In this document: piece after piece, positions 6,459-12,812 of the stretch | How the letters are laid out: the number at the start of each line of letters is the position of its first letter | Numbering within the stretch: position 1 is the stretch's first letter | NCBI GenBank assembly: GCA_016302315.1 | Contig: JAEDNW010000056.1 | Span: forward strand, 1 to 13,990 | DNA from: UBA1724 sp016302315 | GTDB lineage: Bacteria > Verrucomicrobiota > Lentisphaeria > Oligosphaerales > Oligosphaeraceae | Direction of reading: 5' to 3' | DNA length: 13,990 bases | Position numbers and translations under genes: made by a program | The notes under the pieces: model-generated | Database searches by the model: none | The model's input: only the letters and a program-made list of their open reading frames with translations | Told to the model about the DNA's origin: nothing

Positions 6459-7301
6459 TTACGGCTGGCGGTGTTTCAGAGCCTCGGCAGCCCGGCTCAG
6501 GGAGGCTTTCTCCCGGGGGGTAAGCTGATCGATGCCCTGACGGGAGAGCTTATCCAGGATCCGGTTCAGTTCCTCGGAGTCGATGGGGGCGTCGGAGACG
6601 TCGGACTCCTGGGAGGTGAAGGGAGACTTGGGAGGAGGCGGAGGCGCGGAGGGTCTTCCCGGGCCCCAGCCACCGGAGGAGGAGCGCCGGGGGCGCAGCA
6701 GCTGCCGCATGAAGAGGAAGCCGCCCAGGGCGCCGCCCAGATGGGCAATGTGGGCAATGGTGCCGTTGTTATTCAGCATCACCACTTCCAGGACGCAATA
6801 GACCAGAGCCAGCACCCAGAGGCGCACAGGGATGGGAGGCAGCAGGAGAAAGAACTGGGCCTGGGGGAAGGCCAGAGCCGCCGCCACCATGACGCCGAAC
6901 TCCGCCCCGGATGCCCCCACGCAGGAAACGAGACTCCCCTGGTTGGCCAGTAGGAAGAAGACACCGCCCAGCACGCCGGAGAAGAGGTAGAGCAGGAGGA
7001 ACCGGGTCTTGCCCAGGGCCTGCTCCACCATTCGCCCAAACAACCACACACCGTACATGTTCAGGAAGATGTGGGAAAAACTGGCGTGGAGGAACTGGTA
7101 GGTGACCAGGCGCCACAGCTGCCAGGGCTTGTTCCCCATCAGGGCCAACCCCTGCATCAGGGTGTCATTCCTGTCCAGTAGGGCCTGCACCAGGAAGATA
7201 ATGGCGTTGAGATAAATCAGGGTCCCCACCCCGGACCAGGCGGAAAATCCCCAGGGATTCCGTCGGGGCGGGCGGGAATAGTAGTCACGGTCGCTAAGCA
7301 T
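6459..7301 (-). CDS. Rhomboid intramembrane serine protease with C-terminal DUF6576-like tail
   Basis: 280 residues. Rhomboids cleave transmembrane substrates with a Ser-His dyad. Residues about 25-200 carry the six-helix core: TM1 GTLIYLNAIIFLVQALL, the family motif HASFSHIFLNMYGVWLFG at 72-89, catalytic Ser131 in GASG, and catalytic His187 in AHLGGALGG (HxxGxxxG). A proline/serine-rich linker (about 205-235) leads to a short helical tail, LNRILDKLSRQGIDQL-TPREKASL (245-268), resembling the small domain found at the C-end of many rhomboids in Bacteroidota and PVC bacteria. The open frame continues 115 codons upstream, but that extension is low-complexity and begins inside the fusA terminator. 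The ATG at 7301 starts the family-like N-terminus and follows a pyrimidine-rich leader. It is the first gene of rhomboid-gmhA-lptD. The substrate is unknown. Confidence 0.9.
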   Translation of the reverse strand: MLSDRDYYSRPPRRNPWGFSAWSGVGTLIYLNAIIFLVQALLDRNDTLMQGLALMGNKPWQLWRLVTYQFLHASFSHIFLNMYGVWLFGRMVEQALGKTRFLLLYLFSGVLGGVFFLLANQGSLVSCVGASGAEFGVMVAAALAFPQAQFFLLLPPIPVRLWVLALVYCVLEVVMLNNNGTIAHIAHLGGALGGFLFMRQLLRPRRSSSGGWGPGRPSAPPPPPKSPFTSQESDVSDAPIDSEELNRILDKLSRQGIDQLTPREKASLSRAAEALKHRQP

Positions 7302-7380
7302 GAAAAGCAGAGAAGACGAAAAGGGGGAAGTGAATTCCGCCGGGATGACGGAAGGCGTAAAGGGGGGGGGAGTGTCCGAC

Positions 7381-7428
7381 AAAAAAGCGGCCCCAGCCTG
7401 TTCCTGCCCAGGCCCTTCGCAGGAAGGG
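7381..7428 (-). promoter_or_regulatory. Possible attenuator hairpins in the rhomboid operon leader
   Basis: On the minus strand a hairpin (CCCTTC/GAAGGG, loop CTGC, 7413-7428) is followed by an overlapping, mutually exclusive hairpin (GCCTG/CAGGC, 7396-7413). A TTTTTT run follows at 7386-7381, eight bases after the second stem. This could terminate or pause transcription about 80 bases before the rhomboid ATG. The stem-to-U-run distance is longer than ideal, so the call is weak. Confidence 0.3.
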
Positions 7429-7469
7429 GAAAAACAACCCTCCCCGGGGCGCAGGAAAAGCCGGCGGAT

Positions 7470-7475
7470 AATATA
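7470..7475 (-). promoter_or_regulatory. Candidate -10 element of the rhomboid-gmhA-lptD operon
   Basis: The minus strand reads TATATTATCC in an otherwise very GC-rich gap, and the same ten bases occur upstream of fusA. No -35 is visible; the place for it is filled with G-runs. If used, transcription would start near 7463 and give a leader of about 160 bases. The 405-bp gap between fusA and the rhomboid holds this element, the hairpins, the G-tract and the fusA terminator, and no further gene that I can support. Confidence 0.4.
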
Positions 7476-7504
7476 ACTCCCCCACTCCCTCCCCCCATAG
7501 AGAA

Positions 7505-7527
7505 CCCCCTCTCCCACCCCCGCCCCC
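7505..7527 (-). other. G-quadruplex-forming motif upstream of the rhomboid operon
   Basis: On the minus (coding) strand there are four G-runs of lengths 5, 5, 3 and 5 separated by C, T and AGA, which fits the canonical quadruplex pattern with very short loops. Further G-runs (6, 3 and 5) continue at 7479-7496, directly next to the candidate -10. Confidence 0.55.
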
Positions 7528-7644
7528 AAACGCATCCCGGGAAATCCCCGCACGCGCCGCCAGCGGGATTCTGTGCCCCCGGGGGGGGTCCCACTGCCGG
7601 GGGTTTCGGCCCGTCTTTTTCCCCCGGGGGGGGGAGGCGGAAAC

Positions 7645-7681
7645 AAAAAAACCGTCCTTCCCTCGGGAGAGAGAAGAACGG
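7645..7681 (-). terminator. Intrinsic terminator of fusA
   Basis: A 9-bp stem (CCGTCCTTC at 7652-7660 against GAAGAACGG at 7673-7681, one G-U pair) with a 12-base loop, followed on the minus strand by a run of seven T. It begins 25 bases after the fusA stop codon. Confidence 0.88.
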
Positions 7682-7706
7682 CTTTTGGGGTCAGGGGATA
7701 AGGGAA

Positions 7707-9803
7707 TTACTTACCCCGGGCCTCCCGGGCCTTCTTGCGGGCGGCCAGTACTTCCTCGGCCACGCTCTGAGGCACGGGGGCGTCATGGGAGAATTCCATG
7801 TTGAAGCCGGCCCGGCCCTGAGTCATATTCCGCAGGGTGCTGGTGTAGCCGAAGAGGTTGGAGAGGGGAACCAGAGCGTGGATCTGCTGGTTCTTGCCCA
7901 CCATTTCCATGCCCTGGACCTGTCCCCGCAGACCGCAGAGATTTCCGGTGATGCTGCCGGAGTATTCATCGGGGGTGGAGATGGTCAGTTTCATGATGGG
8001 CTCCAGCAGCACGGGAGCGGCCTTGGCGAAGGCAGCCTTGAAGCCAGTGGCGGCGCAGGTGCGGAAGGCCATGTCGGAGGAGTCCACGGTGTGGTAGGAG
8101 CCATCCACCAGGGTGATCTTGAAGTCCACGCAGGGGCAGCCGGACATGGGGCCGGTCTCCATGGCGTCCTTGAAGCCCTTCTCGATGGCGGGGATGTAGT
8201 CCTTGGGGATGTCGCCGCCCTTGACATCATTGATGAACTCGTAGCCCTTGCCAGGCTCCTGGGGCTCGATGTCGAAGATGACGTGGGCGAACTGACCGTG
8301 ACCACCGGTCTGCTTCTTGAGGCGTTCCTCGTGGGTGACCTTCTTGGAGATGGTCTCCCGGTAGGCCACTTCGGGAGCACCGGCGGTGACTTCCACCTTG
8401 AATTCCCGGCGGAGACGCTCCATGATGATGTCCAGATGGAGCTCGCCCATACCGGAGATCACCGTGTCCTCCGTCTCGGGATCCACCCGGACGGTGAAGG
8501 TGGGATCTTCTTCCGCCAGCTTGCCCAGGGCGATCATCAGCTTGTCCCGGTCCGCATGGGACTTGGGAGTGACGGCGATGGAGATCACGGGGGCGGGGAA
8601 GGTGATGCTCTCCAGGGTGACCTGGGATTCTTCGTTGCAGAGGGTGTCGCCGGTGACGGTGTCGGAGAGGCCCACCAGGGCGCCGATTTCGCCGGCGTAG
8701 AGCACATCGATGTTCTCCCGGTGATTGGCATGCATCCGGAAGATGCGGCCGATTCTCTGCTGGCGTCCCTTGTTGGTGTTGGTCACGTAGGTGCCGCAGG
8801 TGAGGGCGCCGGAGTAGACCCGGACGTAGACCAGTTTACCCACTTCCCGGTCGCTGACCACCTTGAAGGCCAGGGCGGCGGTGTTCTGCTCGTCATCGGC
8901 GTGGCGCTCCACCTCCTCGCCATCCATGTTGTGGGCCTTGCAGGCAGGCAGATCCATGGGGCTGGGCAGATAGCTGATGATGGCGTTGAGCAGACGGCGG
9001 ATCCCCTTGTTCCGGAAGGCGGTGCCACAGAGCACGGGGAAGATCTCCTGGCGATGGGTGCCCAGACGCACGGCGTTGACGATCTCCTCCTCGGTGGGAT
9101 CCTCGCCCCCCAGGTACTTGTCCATCAGGGTGTCATCCAGCTCGGCGGCCGCCTCAATAAGGTTCTTCCGCCACTTTTCGGCATACTCCTGGTGCTCGGG
9201 GGCGATGGGGGCGTCCACGGGCACGGTGCCGGTCTTCTCCTCCTTGTAGGTCACCTGGACCATCTTCACCAGGTCGATGATTCCCTTGAAGTCAGGACCC
9301 TCGCCGATGGGGATGCAGATGGGCACTGCGTTGGCCCCCAGCACCTCCCGGATCTGCTCCACCACGGAGAAGAAGTTGGCGCCCGTGCGATCCATCTTGT
9401 TCACGAAGCAGATGCGGGGCACGTTGTATTTGGTGGCCTGGTGCCACACGGTCTCGGACTGGGGCTCAACGCCCCCCACCGCGCAGAAAAGGCCGATGGC
9501 ACCGTCCAGGATGCGCAGGGAACGCTCGACCTCCACCGTGAAGTCCACGTGTCCGGGAGTGTCGATGATGTTGATCATGTTGTCGTTCCAGATGCAGGTG
9601 GTGGCCGCGCTCATGATGGTGATGCCACGCTCCTTCTCCTCCTCCATGAAGTCCATGGTGGCGGAACCATCGTGGGTCTCCCCCAGCTTGTGGGTGCGCC
9701 CCGTGTAATAGAGGATGCGCTCCGTACAGGTGGTCTTGCCAGCGTCAATGTGGGCCATGATTCCAATGTTCCGGACATGGTCAAGGGGATAACTGCGTGC
9801 CAT
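7707..9803 (-). CDS. fusA: Translation elongation factor G (EF-G)
   Basis: 698 residues, normal for EF-G (E. coli 704). This cytoplasmic GTPase drives translocation of tRNA and mRNA on the ribosome and helps recycle ribosomes. GTPase motifs are intact: AHIDAGKTT at 17-25 (G1), RGITI at 59-63 with the switch-I threonine, DTPGH at 81-85 (G3), NKMD at 135-138 (G4) and CGTAFRNKG (G5). Domains II to V follow, with ETEDTVISGMGELHLDIIMERL in domain III and GGDIPKDYIPAIEKGF in domain IV. The start gives the conserved N-terminus; no Shine-Dalgarno precedes it (TCTCCTTTGACCT). It is not next to rpsL, rpsG or tuf, the usual str-operon partners, at least within this window. It has a candidate promoter and its own terminator, so it appears monocistronic. 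A repeat-rich control region precedes it. Confidence 0.97.
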   Translation of the reverse strand: MARSYPLDHVRNIGIMAHIDAGKTTCTERILYYTGRTHKLGETHDGSATMDFMEEEKERGITIMSAATTCIWNDNMINIIDTPGHVDFTVEVERSLRILDGAIGLFCAVGGVEPQSETVWHQATKYNVPRICFVNKMDRTGANFFSVVEQIREVLGANAVPICIPIGEGPDFKGIIDLVKMVQVTYKEEKTGTVPVDAPIAPEHQEYAEKWRKNLIEAAAELDDTLMDKYLGGEDPTEEEIVNAVRLGTHRQEIFPVLCGTAFRNKGIRRLLNAIISYLPSPMDLPACKAHNMDGEEVERHADDEQNTAALAFKVVSDREVGKLVYVRVYSGALTCGTYVTNTNKGRQQRIGRIFRMHANHRENIDVLYAGEIGALVGLSDTVTGDTLCNEESQVTLESITFPAPVISIAVTPKSHADRDKLMIALGKLAEEDPTFTVRVDPETEDTVISGMGELHLDIIMERLRREFKVEVTAGAPEVAYRETISKKVTHEERLKKQTGGHGQFAHVIFDIEPQEPGKGYEFINDVKGGDIPKDYIPAIEKGFKDAMETGPMSGCPCVDFKITLVDGSYHTVDSSDMAFRTCAATGFKAAFAKAAPVLLEPIMKLTISTPDEYSGSITGNLCGLRGQVQGMEMVGKNQQIHALVPLSNLFGYTSTLRNMTQGRAGFNMEFSHDAPVPQSVAEEVLAARKKAREARGK

Positions 9804-9829
9804 AGGTCAAAGGAGAATTGAAAAATCGG

Positions 9830-9961
9830 GACAAATCAAGACAAAAATGCGTAACCGGGATAATATACACCGGATTCTGACGTTATCATCCGGATTTTGA
9901 CGTAACTTCGCGCAATCTGCCCGAAAAACCGCAATATTGTCTAGAATTGTCCTATTTTGTC
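9830..9961. repeat. Helically phased GACAA/TTGTC motifs flanking the fusA promoter
   Basis: On the plus strand GACAA occurs at 9830 and 9840, and its complement TTGTC at 9937, 9947 and 9957, each series spaced by exactly 10 bp. The first pair lies in the fusA leader. The second group covers the last codons and stop of the CDF exporter gene. The two groups are in inverted orientation around the candidate promoter. Confidence 0.4.
9862..9903 (-). promoter_or_regulatory. Candidate fusA promoter with tandem 20-bp-period repeats
   Basis: On the minus strand a -10-like TATATT (9862-9867) would start transcription near 9854, giving a leader of about 50 bases. Directly upstream are two direct repeats ACGTCARAATCCGG (9870-9883 and 9890-9903), exactly 20 bp apart and differing at one base. 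The -35 position falls between them and is poor (ATGATA), so an activator bound to the repeats is plausible. This is inference from sequence only. Confidence 0.45.
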
Positions 9962-10864
9962 CCAATCCTTCTTGTCTGACTCTGGGAATTGGGTCTGGTT
10001 TTCCCAGACCAGATGGCGATGCTGGTGGCTGGATTCCGGAAGGAGGTCTTGGATGGCCTGGTGGAGTTCCGGGAGATTGGCGTCTGGTTCTGGGGCGACA
10101 TGGAGGATGACCTCATCCTCGGTGGTGGAGAGGGCGCGGAGGGTGAGGCGGGAGACCTGTCGCACCCCGGGCAAGGCAGAGAGTTTTTGCCGGAGTATTT
10201 CGGGATCCTTCCCTGCCGGTGCAGCATCCAGGGTAAGGAAGAGGCTTTCCTTCAGGAGTCCCCAGGAGGAGACAAGAATCAGAAGGGCCACGGCGATGCC
10301 CACCAGGGGATCCAGGAGATTCCACCCCGTCAGTTCCACCAGGATCCCGGCTACGAGCACCCCCAGGGAGACCAGAGTATCGGCCACCATGTGGAGGAAG
10401 GCGCCTTGGAGATTGAGATCCCGATGTGTCTGACGGGCCAGCAGCCACACCGTCCCCCCGTTCACCAGGATGCCCAGGAGGGCCATTCCCCCCACGCCCC
10501 ATCCCTGGACAGGCAGGGGATGGGAAATGCGCTGGATGCCCTCCCAGAGAATCAGGAGGGCGGCCCAGAGCAGCAGGATCCCATTCAGGAGAGAGGCCAG
10601 AACCGTCCCCCGCTTGAAGCCGTAGGTGAAGCGTCCCCGAGGGGGCACCCGCAGAAGGAGGATCGCCAGCAAGGAGATGACCAGGCTTCCCACGTCCCCC
10701 AGATTGTGTCCGGCATCCGCCTTCAGTCCGGAGGAATGCCACACCACCCCCGCCCAGAACTCCCCGACGGCAAAGACCACGTTCAGCAGAATGGCCAACA
10801 GAAGAATGGTTGTCTTCCCTTCCCCAACCGGGGAGGGGTGATGATGGTGATGCCCGTGGCCCAT
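9941..10864 (-). CDS. Cation diffusion facilitator (CDF) family metal exporter, probably zinc
   Basis: 307 residues, typical of the ZitB/CzcD branch. CDF proteins export Zn(II) and related divalent cations from the cytoplasm in exchange for protons, as inner-membrane dimers. The N-terminus is His-rich (MGHGHHHHH). Six membrane segments can be seen, with the transport-site residues in TM2 (Asp50, His53, Asp57 in ADAGHNLGD) and TM5 (His158 and Asp162 in HMVAD). A C-terminal cytoplasmic domain (about 212-290) follows the usual LPGV-x-x-V-x-x-L-x-L-R-A-L-x-T pattern. The ATG at 10864 is chosen because it lies just past the arsR stop with GGAGG 10 bases upstream and starts the His-rich motif; an earlier in-frame ATG at 10897 would overlap arsR by 31 bases. 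It is cotranscribed with an SmtB-like repressor, which supports zinc as substrate. No terminator is evident before fusA. Confidence 0.92.
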   Translation of the reverse strand: MGHGHHHHHPSPVGEGKTTILLLAILLNVVFAVGEFWAGVVWHSSGLKADAGHNLGDVGSLVISLLAILLLRVPPRGRFTYGFKRGTVLASLLNGILLLWAALLILWEGIQRISHPLPVQGWGVGGMALLGILVNGGTVWLLARQTHRDLNLQGAFLHMVADTLVSLGVLVAGILVELTGWNLLDPLVGIAVALLILVSSWGLLKESLFLTLDAAPAGKDPEILRQKLSALPGVRQVSRLTLRALSTTEDEVILHVAPEPDANLPELHQAIQDLLPESSHQHRHLVWENQTQFPESDKKDWDKIGQF

Positions 10865-10866
10865 GG

Positions 10867-11205
10867 CTAACGCCCCTCCCCGCAATGCTCTCGGCACACT
10901 TCAAAAATCTGCCGAATGTGCCCATCCGCCAAAAAATACACCACACGACGCCCCTCCCGGCGGCTCCCCACCAGCCGCAGCCGCTTCAGATGGAAGAGAT
11001 GATGGGAGATGGCCGGGGGAGTCATCCCCAGAAGCGAGGAAATCTCCGCCACACAGAGCTCCGACACCAACAGGGCGTTGATGATCTTCAACCGGGTGAA
11101 GTCCGAAAAGCCCTGGAAAAACTCCGCCATCCGGGAAAGGGTCAAATCCCCTTCCATCTCCCCCGAAAACGACTCCCCCCCATTCTCCTCTCTTTTTGTC
11201 TTCAT
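10867..11205 (-). CDS. ArsR/SmtB-family metal-sensing repressor, SmtB-type alpha-5 zinc site
   Basis: 112 residues. It has a winged-helix domain with recognition helix TPPAISHHLFHLKRLRLV (62-79) and wing SRREGRRVVYF (81-91). ArsR/SmtB proteins repress efflux genes and release DNA when metal binds. The last helix reads ADGH-IRQIFEVCREH-CGE, giving Asp94, His96, His107 and Glu110. The intervals 2, 11 and 3 are identical to those of the zinc ligands Asp104, His106, His117 and Glu120 of cyanobacterial SmtB. The alpha-3 site is not of the CVC type (SELCVAEI has one Cys), so zinc is favoured over arsenic or cadmium. The ATG at 11205 is chosen because a full AGGAGG lies 8 bases upstream; the longer open frame would run through a palindrome. 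The CDF exporter begins 2 bases after the stop, so this is an autoregulated two-gene operon. Confidence 0.92.
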   Translation of the reverse strand: MKTKREENGGESFSGEMEGDLTLSRMAEFFQGFSDFTRLKIINALLVSELCVAEISSLLGMTPPAISHHLFHLKRLRLVGSRREGRRVVYFLADGHIRQIFEVCREHCGEGR

Positions 11206-11213
11206 CCTGCACA

Positions 11214-11219
11214 CCTCCT
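11214..11219 (-). promoter_or_regulatory. Shine-Dalgarno of arsR-type gene
   Basis: AGGAGG on the minus strand, 8 bases before the ATG at 11205. It is the strongest Shine-Dalgarno in the window and decides the start against the longer open frame. Confidence 0.8.
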
Positions 11220-11298
11220 GATTGTCCTCAACATGGAAAATCTCCGGATAAACCCACCCTCCCCCAAAAAGCCAAAATCCTCTTTTCCTACCTCCCCC

Positions 11299-11324
11299 GG
11301 GAGAGAACACGCACATTCTCTCCC
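11299..11324. promoter_or_regulatory. 26-bp palindrome, candidate operator or leader hairpin of the zinc operon
   Basis: Perfect 9-bp arms GGGAGAGAA and TTCTCTCCC flank an 8-base centre (CACGCACA). It lies about 95 bases upstream of the repressor start. The size suits a dimeric winged-helix repressor. It could equally fold as RNA, but no U-run follows on the minus strand, so it is not a terminator. It does not match the SmtB/CzrA operator pattern I know. The rest of 11206-11440 shows no gene and no convincing promoter. Confidence 0.4.
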
Positions 11325-11440
11325 CTGAAGATTTCACATTTGTTTAATCTATCATCTCTTTTCCATACAACCAGAGAAGAGAGGGAGAAATTCCTGTTTT
11401 TTTCTTCGGGGTGGTTTTCCTTTTCTTGGTTTGGGGAGAC

Positions 11441-11479
11441 AAAAAAACGGAGGGAAGGCCGTGGGGAGCCTTCCCTCCG
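11441..11479 (-). terminator. Intrinsic terminator of the second pseudopilin gene
   Basis: A perfect 12-bp stem (CGGAGGGAAGGC at 11448-11459 against GCCTTCCCTCCG at 11468-11479) with an 8-base loop, followed on the minus strand by a run of seven T. It lies 41 bases after the stop codon. Confidence 0.93.
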
Positions 11480-11520
11480 TTGGCGGGGTCATCTACGCCC
11501 TTTGGGCGTGTTGTCCTGGA

Positions 11521-12375
11521 TTAGGGCGTATACCAGCCATTGGTGGCGCCAAGCTTGCGCCGGGGGAACCAGTACGGCTTTCCATCCGTCCCATTGATAT
11601 CAATCTGCTGGGGAGTAACCTGTTCTGCATGGTTATCGGCGAAGACGAAGTTGATCCGTTCGGAGTGGCGGGCATGGACGGAGTAATATCCTGCGGCGGG
11701 CACCCGGACGGGATAGACGTTGTTGTTCTGAATCATAAGGGAATTTCCGCCATCCAGGAGGGGACGAGTCGCGGAATCCACTTCGTCCAGGCAGGTGGAG
11801 TCACCCACGAGAATCAGCCGGCTCAACTGGGCCTTTTGGGCGCTGATCTCCTCGATTTTGGTGCAAGTGCAGGTATTGTCCCAGTTGCTGGGGCTGCCGA
11901 CCGCATTGTAGGGCAGTTGGAACTTGCCGAAGGAACTGAAGTTGATGCCGTAGGAGAAGTTCTTAGCCTGGGCGACGGTGGCGAAATAGCCAGACTTGAT
12001 GAGGTTTTCAATGCCGGTCTTTCCCCGACGAATGAACTCCACGGTGCCCTGCTTGTTGGTGGCGGGGCACTCCATGGCCTTGCCATCCACGCCGTAGGCC
12101 ACGTGAAGGAAGATCTGCCAGGGGGTAGTGGAGCGATTGCCCACGGCATTCTGGACGGAGGCCTCGGGGAACTGGGTGAAGGCGGTGAGGAAATAGTCGT
12201 CGTAGTCGTTCTGATACAAGGCATTCATCAGTCCGACGGACTTCAGGTTGTTGATGCAGGAAATGCTGCGGGCCTTTTCCCGGGCCTTGGAGAGGGCAGG
12301 CAACAGCATGGCCGCCAAGATGGCGATGATGGCGATGACCACCAGCAATTCAATGAGGGTGAAGAATTTTCTCAT
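11521..12375 (-). CDS. Pseudopilin-like protein (prepilin-type N-terminus, H-X9-D tail), copy 2
   Basis: 284 residues. The type IV/type II N-terminus (MRKF|FTLIEL, then about 20 hydrophobic residues to LLPALSKAREKAR) predicts processing by a prepilin peptidase, membrane anchoring and an extracytoplasmic globular domain. Glu9 is the conserved Glu+5. The residue before the cut is Phe, not the usual Gly. The C-terminal part has H237-x9-D247 in HSERINFVFADNHAE, a variant of the H-X9-DG motif common in Planctomycetota and Lentisphaerota, and ends KPYWFPRRK then NGWY. Cysteines are at 40, 103, 169, 171 and 195. The short start is chosen because it gives the family N-terminus; the frame is open 35 codons further. 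No Shine-Dalgarno is present. The biological role is unknown for this family (surface or secretion components are suggested). It is flanked by its own promoter and terminator. Confidence 0.88.
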   Translation of the reverse strand: MRKFFTLIELLVVIAIIAILAAMLLPALSKAREKARSISCINNLKSVGLMNALYQNDYDDYFLTAFTQFPEASVQNAVGNRSTTPWQIFLHVAYGVDGKAMECPATNKQGTVEFIRRGKTGIENLIKSGYFATVAQAKNFSYGINFSSFGKFQLPYNAVGSPSNWDNTCTCTKIEEISAQKAQLSRLILVGDSTCLDEVDSATRPLLDGGNSLMIQNNNVYPVRVPAAGYYSVHARHSERINFVFADNHAEQVTPQQIDINGTDGKPYWFPRRKLGATNGWYTP

Positions 12376-12564
12376 AAGACGACGGAGGAAAGAGAGGGAA
12401 GAATGGGAAACGTGGCTGGAATCCCCTATGAAACATCCTTCTGCGCCGTCCTCCGGCCTTTTCCGGAAACCAGGGAACACCCCCGACTTCCTCCCTCAAA
12501 AGCCTCGGTTCGACACAAAATGACCTGACTTCACACAGGGGATTCCACGAACGGAGCCAGGCGC
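12376..12564 (-). other. Long 5' leader of pseudopilin copy 2
   Basis: If transcription starts about 7 bases after the TATAAT box, the leader is about 190 bases. It contains a small hairpin TCCGG-CCTTTT-CCGGA (12452-12467, plus-strand sense) and ends in a pyrimidine-rich tract before the ATG. I recognise no known riboswitch. An open frame extends from the gene to 12480, but it lacks the pilin N-terminus. Confidence 0.4.
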
Positions 12565-12570
12565 AGACAC

Positions 12571-12598
12571 ATTATAGGTACTCTTACGTAAAAATCAA
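12571..12598 (-). promoter_or_regulatory. Strong sigma-70-like promoter of pseudopilin copy 2
   Basis: On the minus strand, -35 TTGATT (12593-12598), a 16-bp spacer and a perfect -10 TATAAT (12571-12576). Upstream (about 12600-12655) the DNA is strongly AT-rich with A- and T-runs, unlike the rest of the window, and may act as an UP element. Confidence 0.8.
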
Positions 12599-12681
12599 GC
12601 ATTCATAATAAAAACATGTAAAAAAATATCAAAATACAATATTTTTGGAGTTTGCACCCCATAGAGGAGATGCTCCCTGGG

Positions 12682-12706
12682 GTGGGGAGAGCGAAGCCTT
12701 CCCCAC
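12682..12706. other. Hairpin next to the terminator of pseudopilin copy 1
   Basis: GTGGGGA (12682-12688) pairs with TCCCCAC (12700-12706), and after one mismatch the stem continues inward to a small loop. It lies just beyond the T-run of the terminator at 12707-12743 and has no U-run of its own on either strand. Confidence 0.4.
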
Positions 12707-12743
12707 AAAAAATTTAGGGGCGCACCTTGGGAGATGCGCCCCT
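12707..12743 (-). terminator. Intrinsic terminator of pseudopilin copy 1
   Basis: A 9-bp perfect stem (AGGGGCGCA at 12716-12724 against TGCGCCCCT at 12735-12743) with a 10-base loop. On the minus strand it is followed by AAATTTTTT. It lies 69 bases after the stop codon. Confidence 0.75.
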
Positions 12744-12812
12744 GGGGGGAAGATCAAAGAGAAGTCGTTTTGTGGCGATGTATCTTAGCTGCCCCGCCCG
12801 GCGTTCGTTGGA

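Noticed and set aside
7302..7646. 115-codon N-terminal extension of the rhomboid gene
   Set aside because: It is low-complexity, starts inside the fusA terminator, and contains the candidate promoter and G-tract. The ATG at 7301 gives a normal rhomboid N-terminus.
7785..9821. Plus-strand open frame of 678 codons opposite fusA
   Set aside because: Antisense shadow of the well-conserved EF-G gene; strongly Gly/His/Val/Asp-biased with no domain.
10865..10897. 11-codon extension of the CDF gene
   Set aside because: It would overlap the repressor gene by 31 bases. The ATG at 10864 has GGAGG 10 bases upstream and begins the His-rich motif.
11206..11337. 44-codon upstream extension of the ArsR-type gene
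   Set aside because: It would include the 26-bp palindrome and ignore a full Shine-Dalgarno at 11214-11219; the shorter form has the usual family length.
12376..12564. Cyclic-di-GMP (GEMM) riboswitch in the pseudopilin leader
   Set aside because: Considered because GEMM often controls pilin genes, but the conserved GEMM bases are absent.
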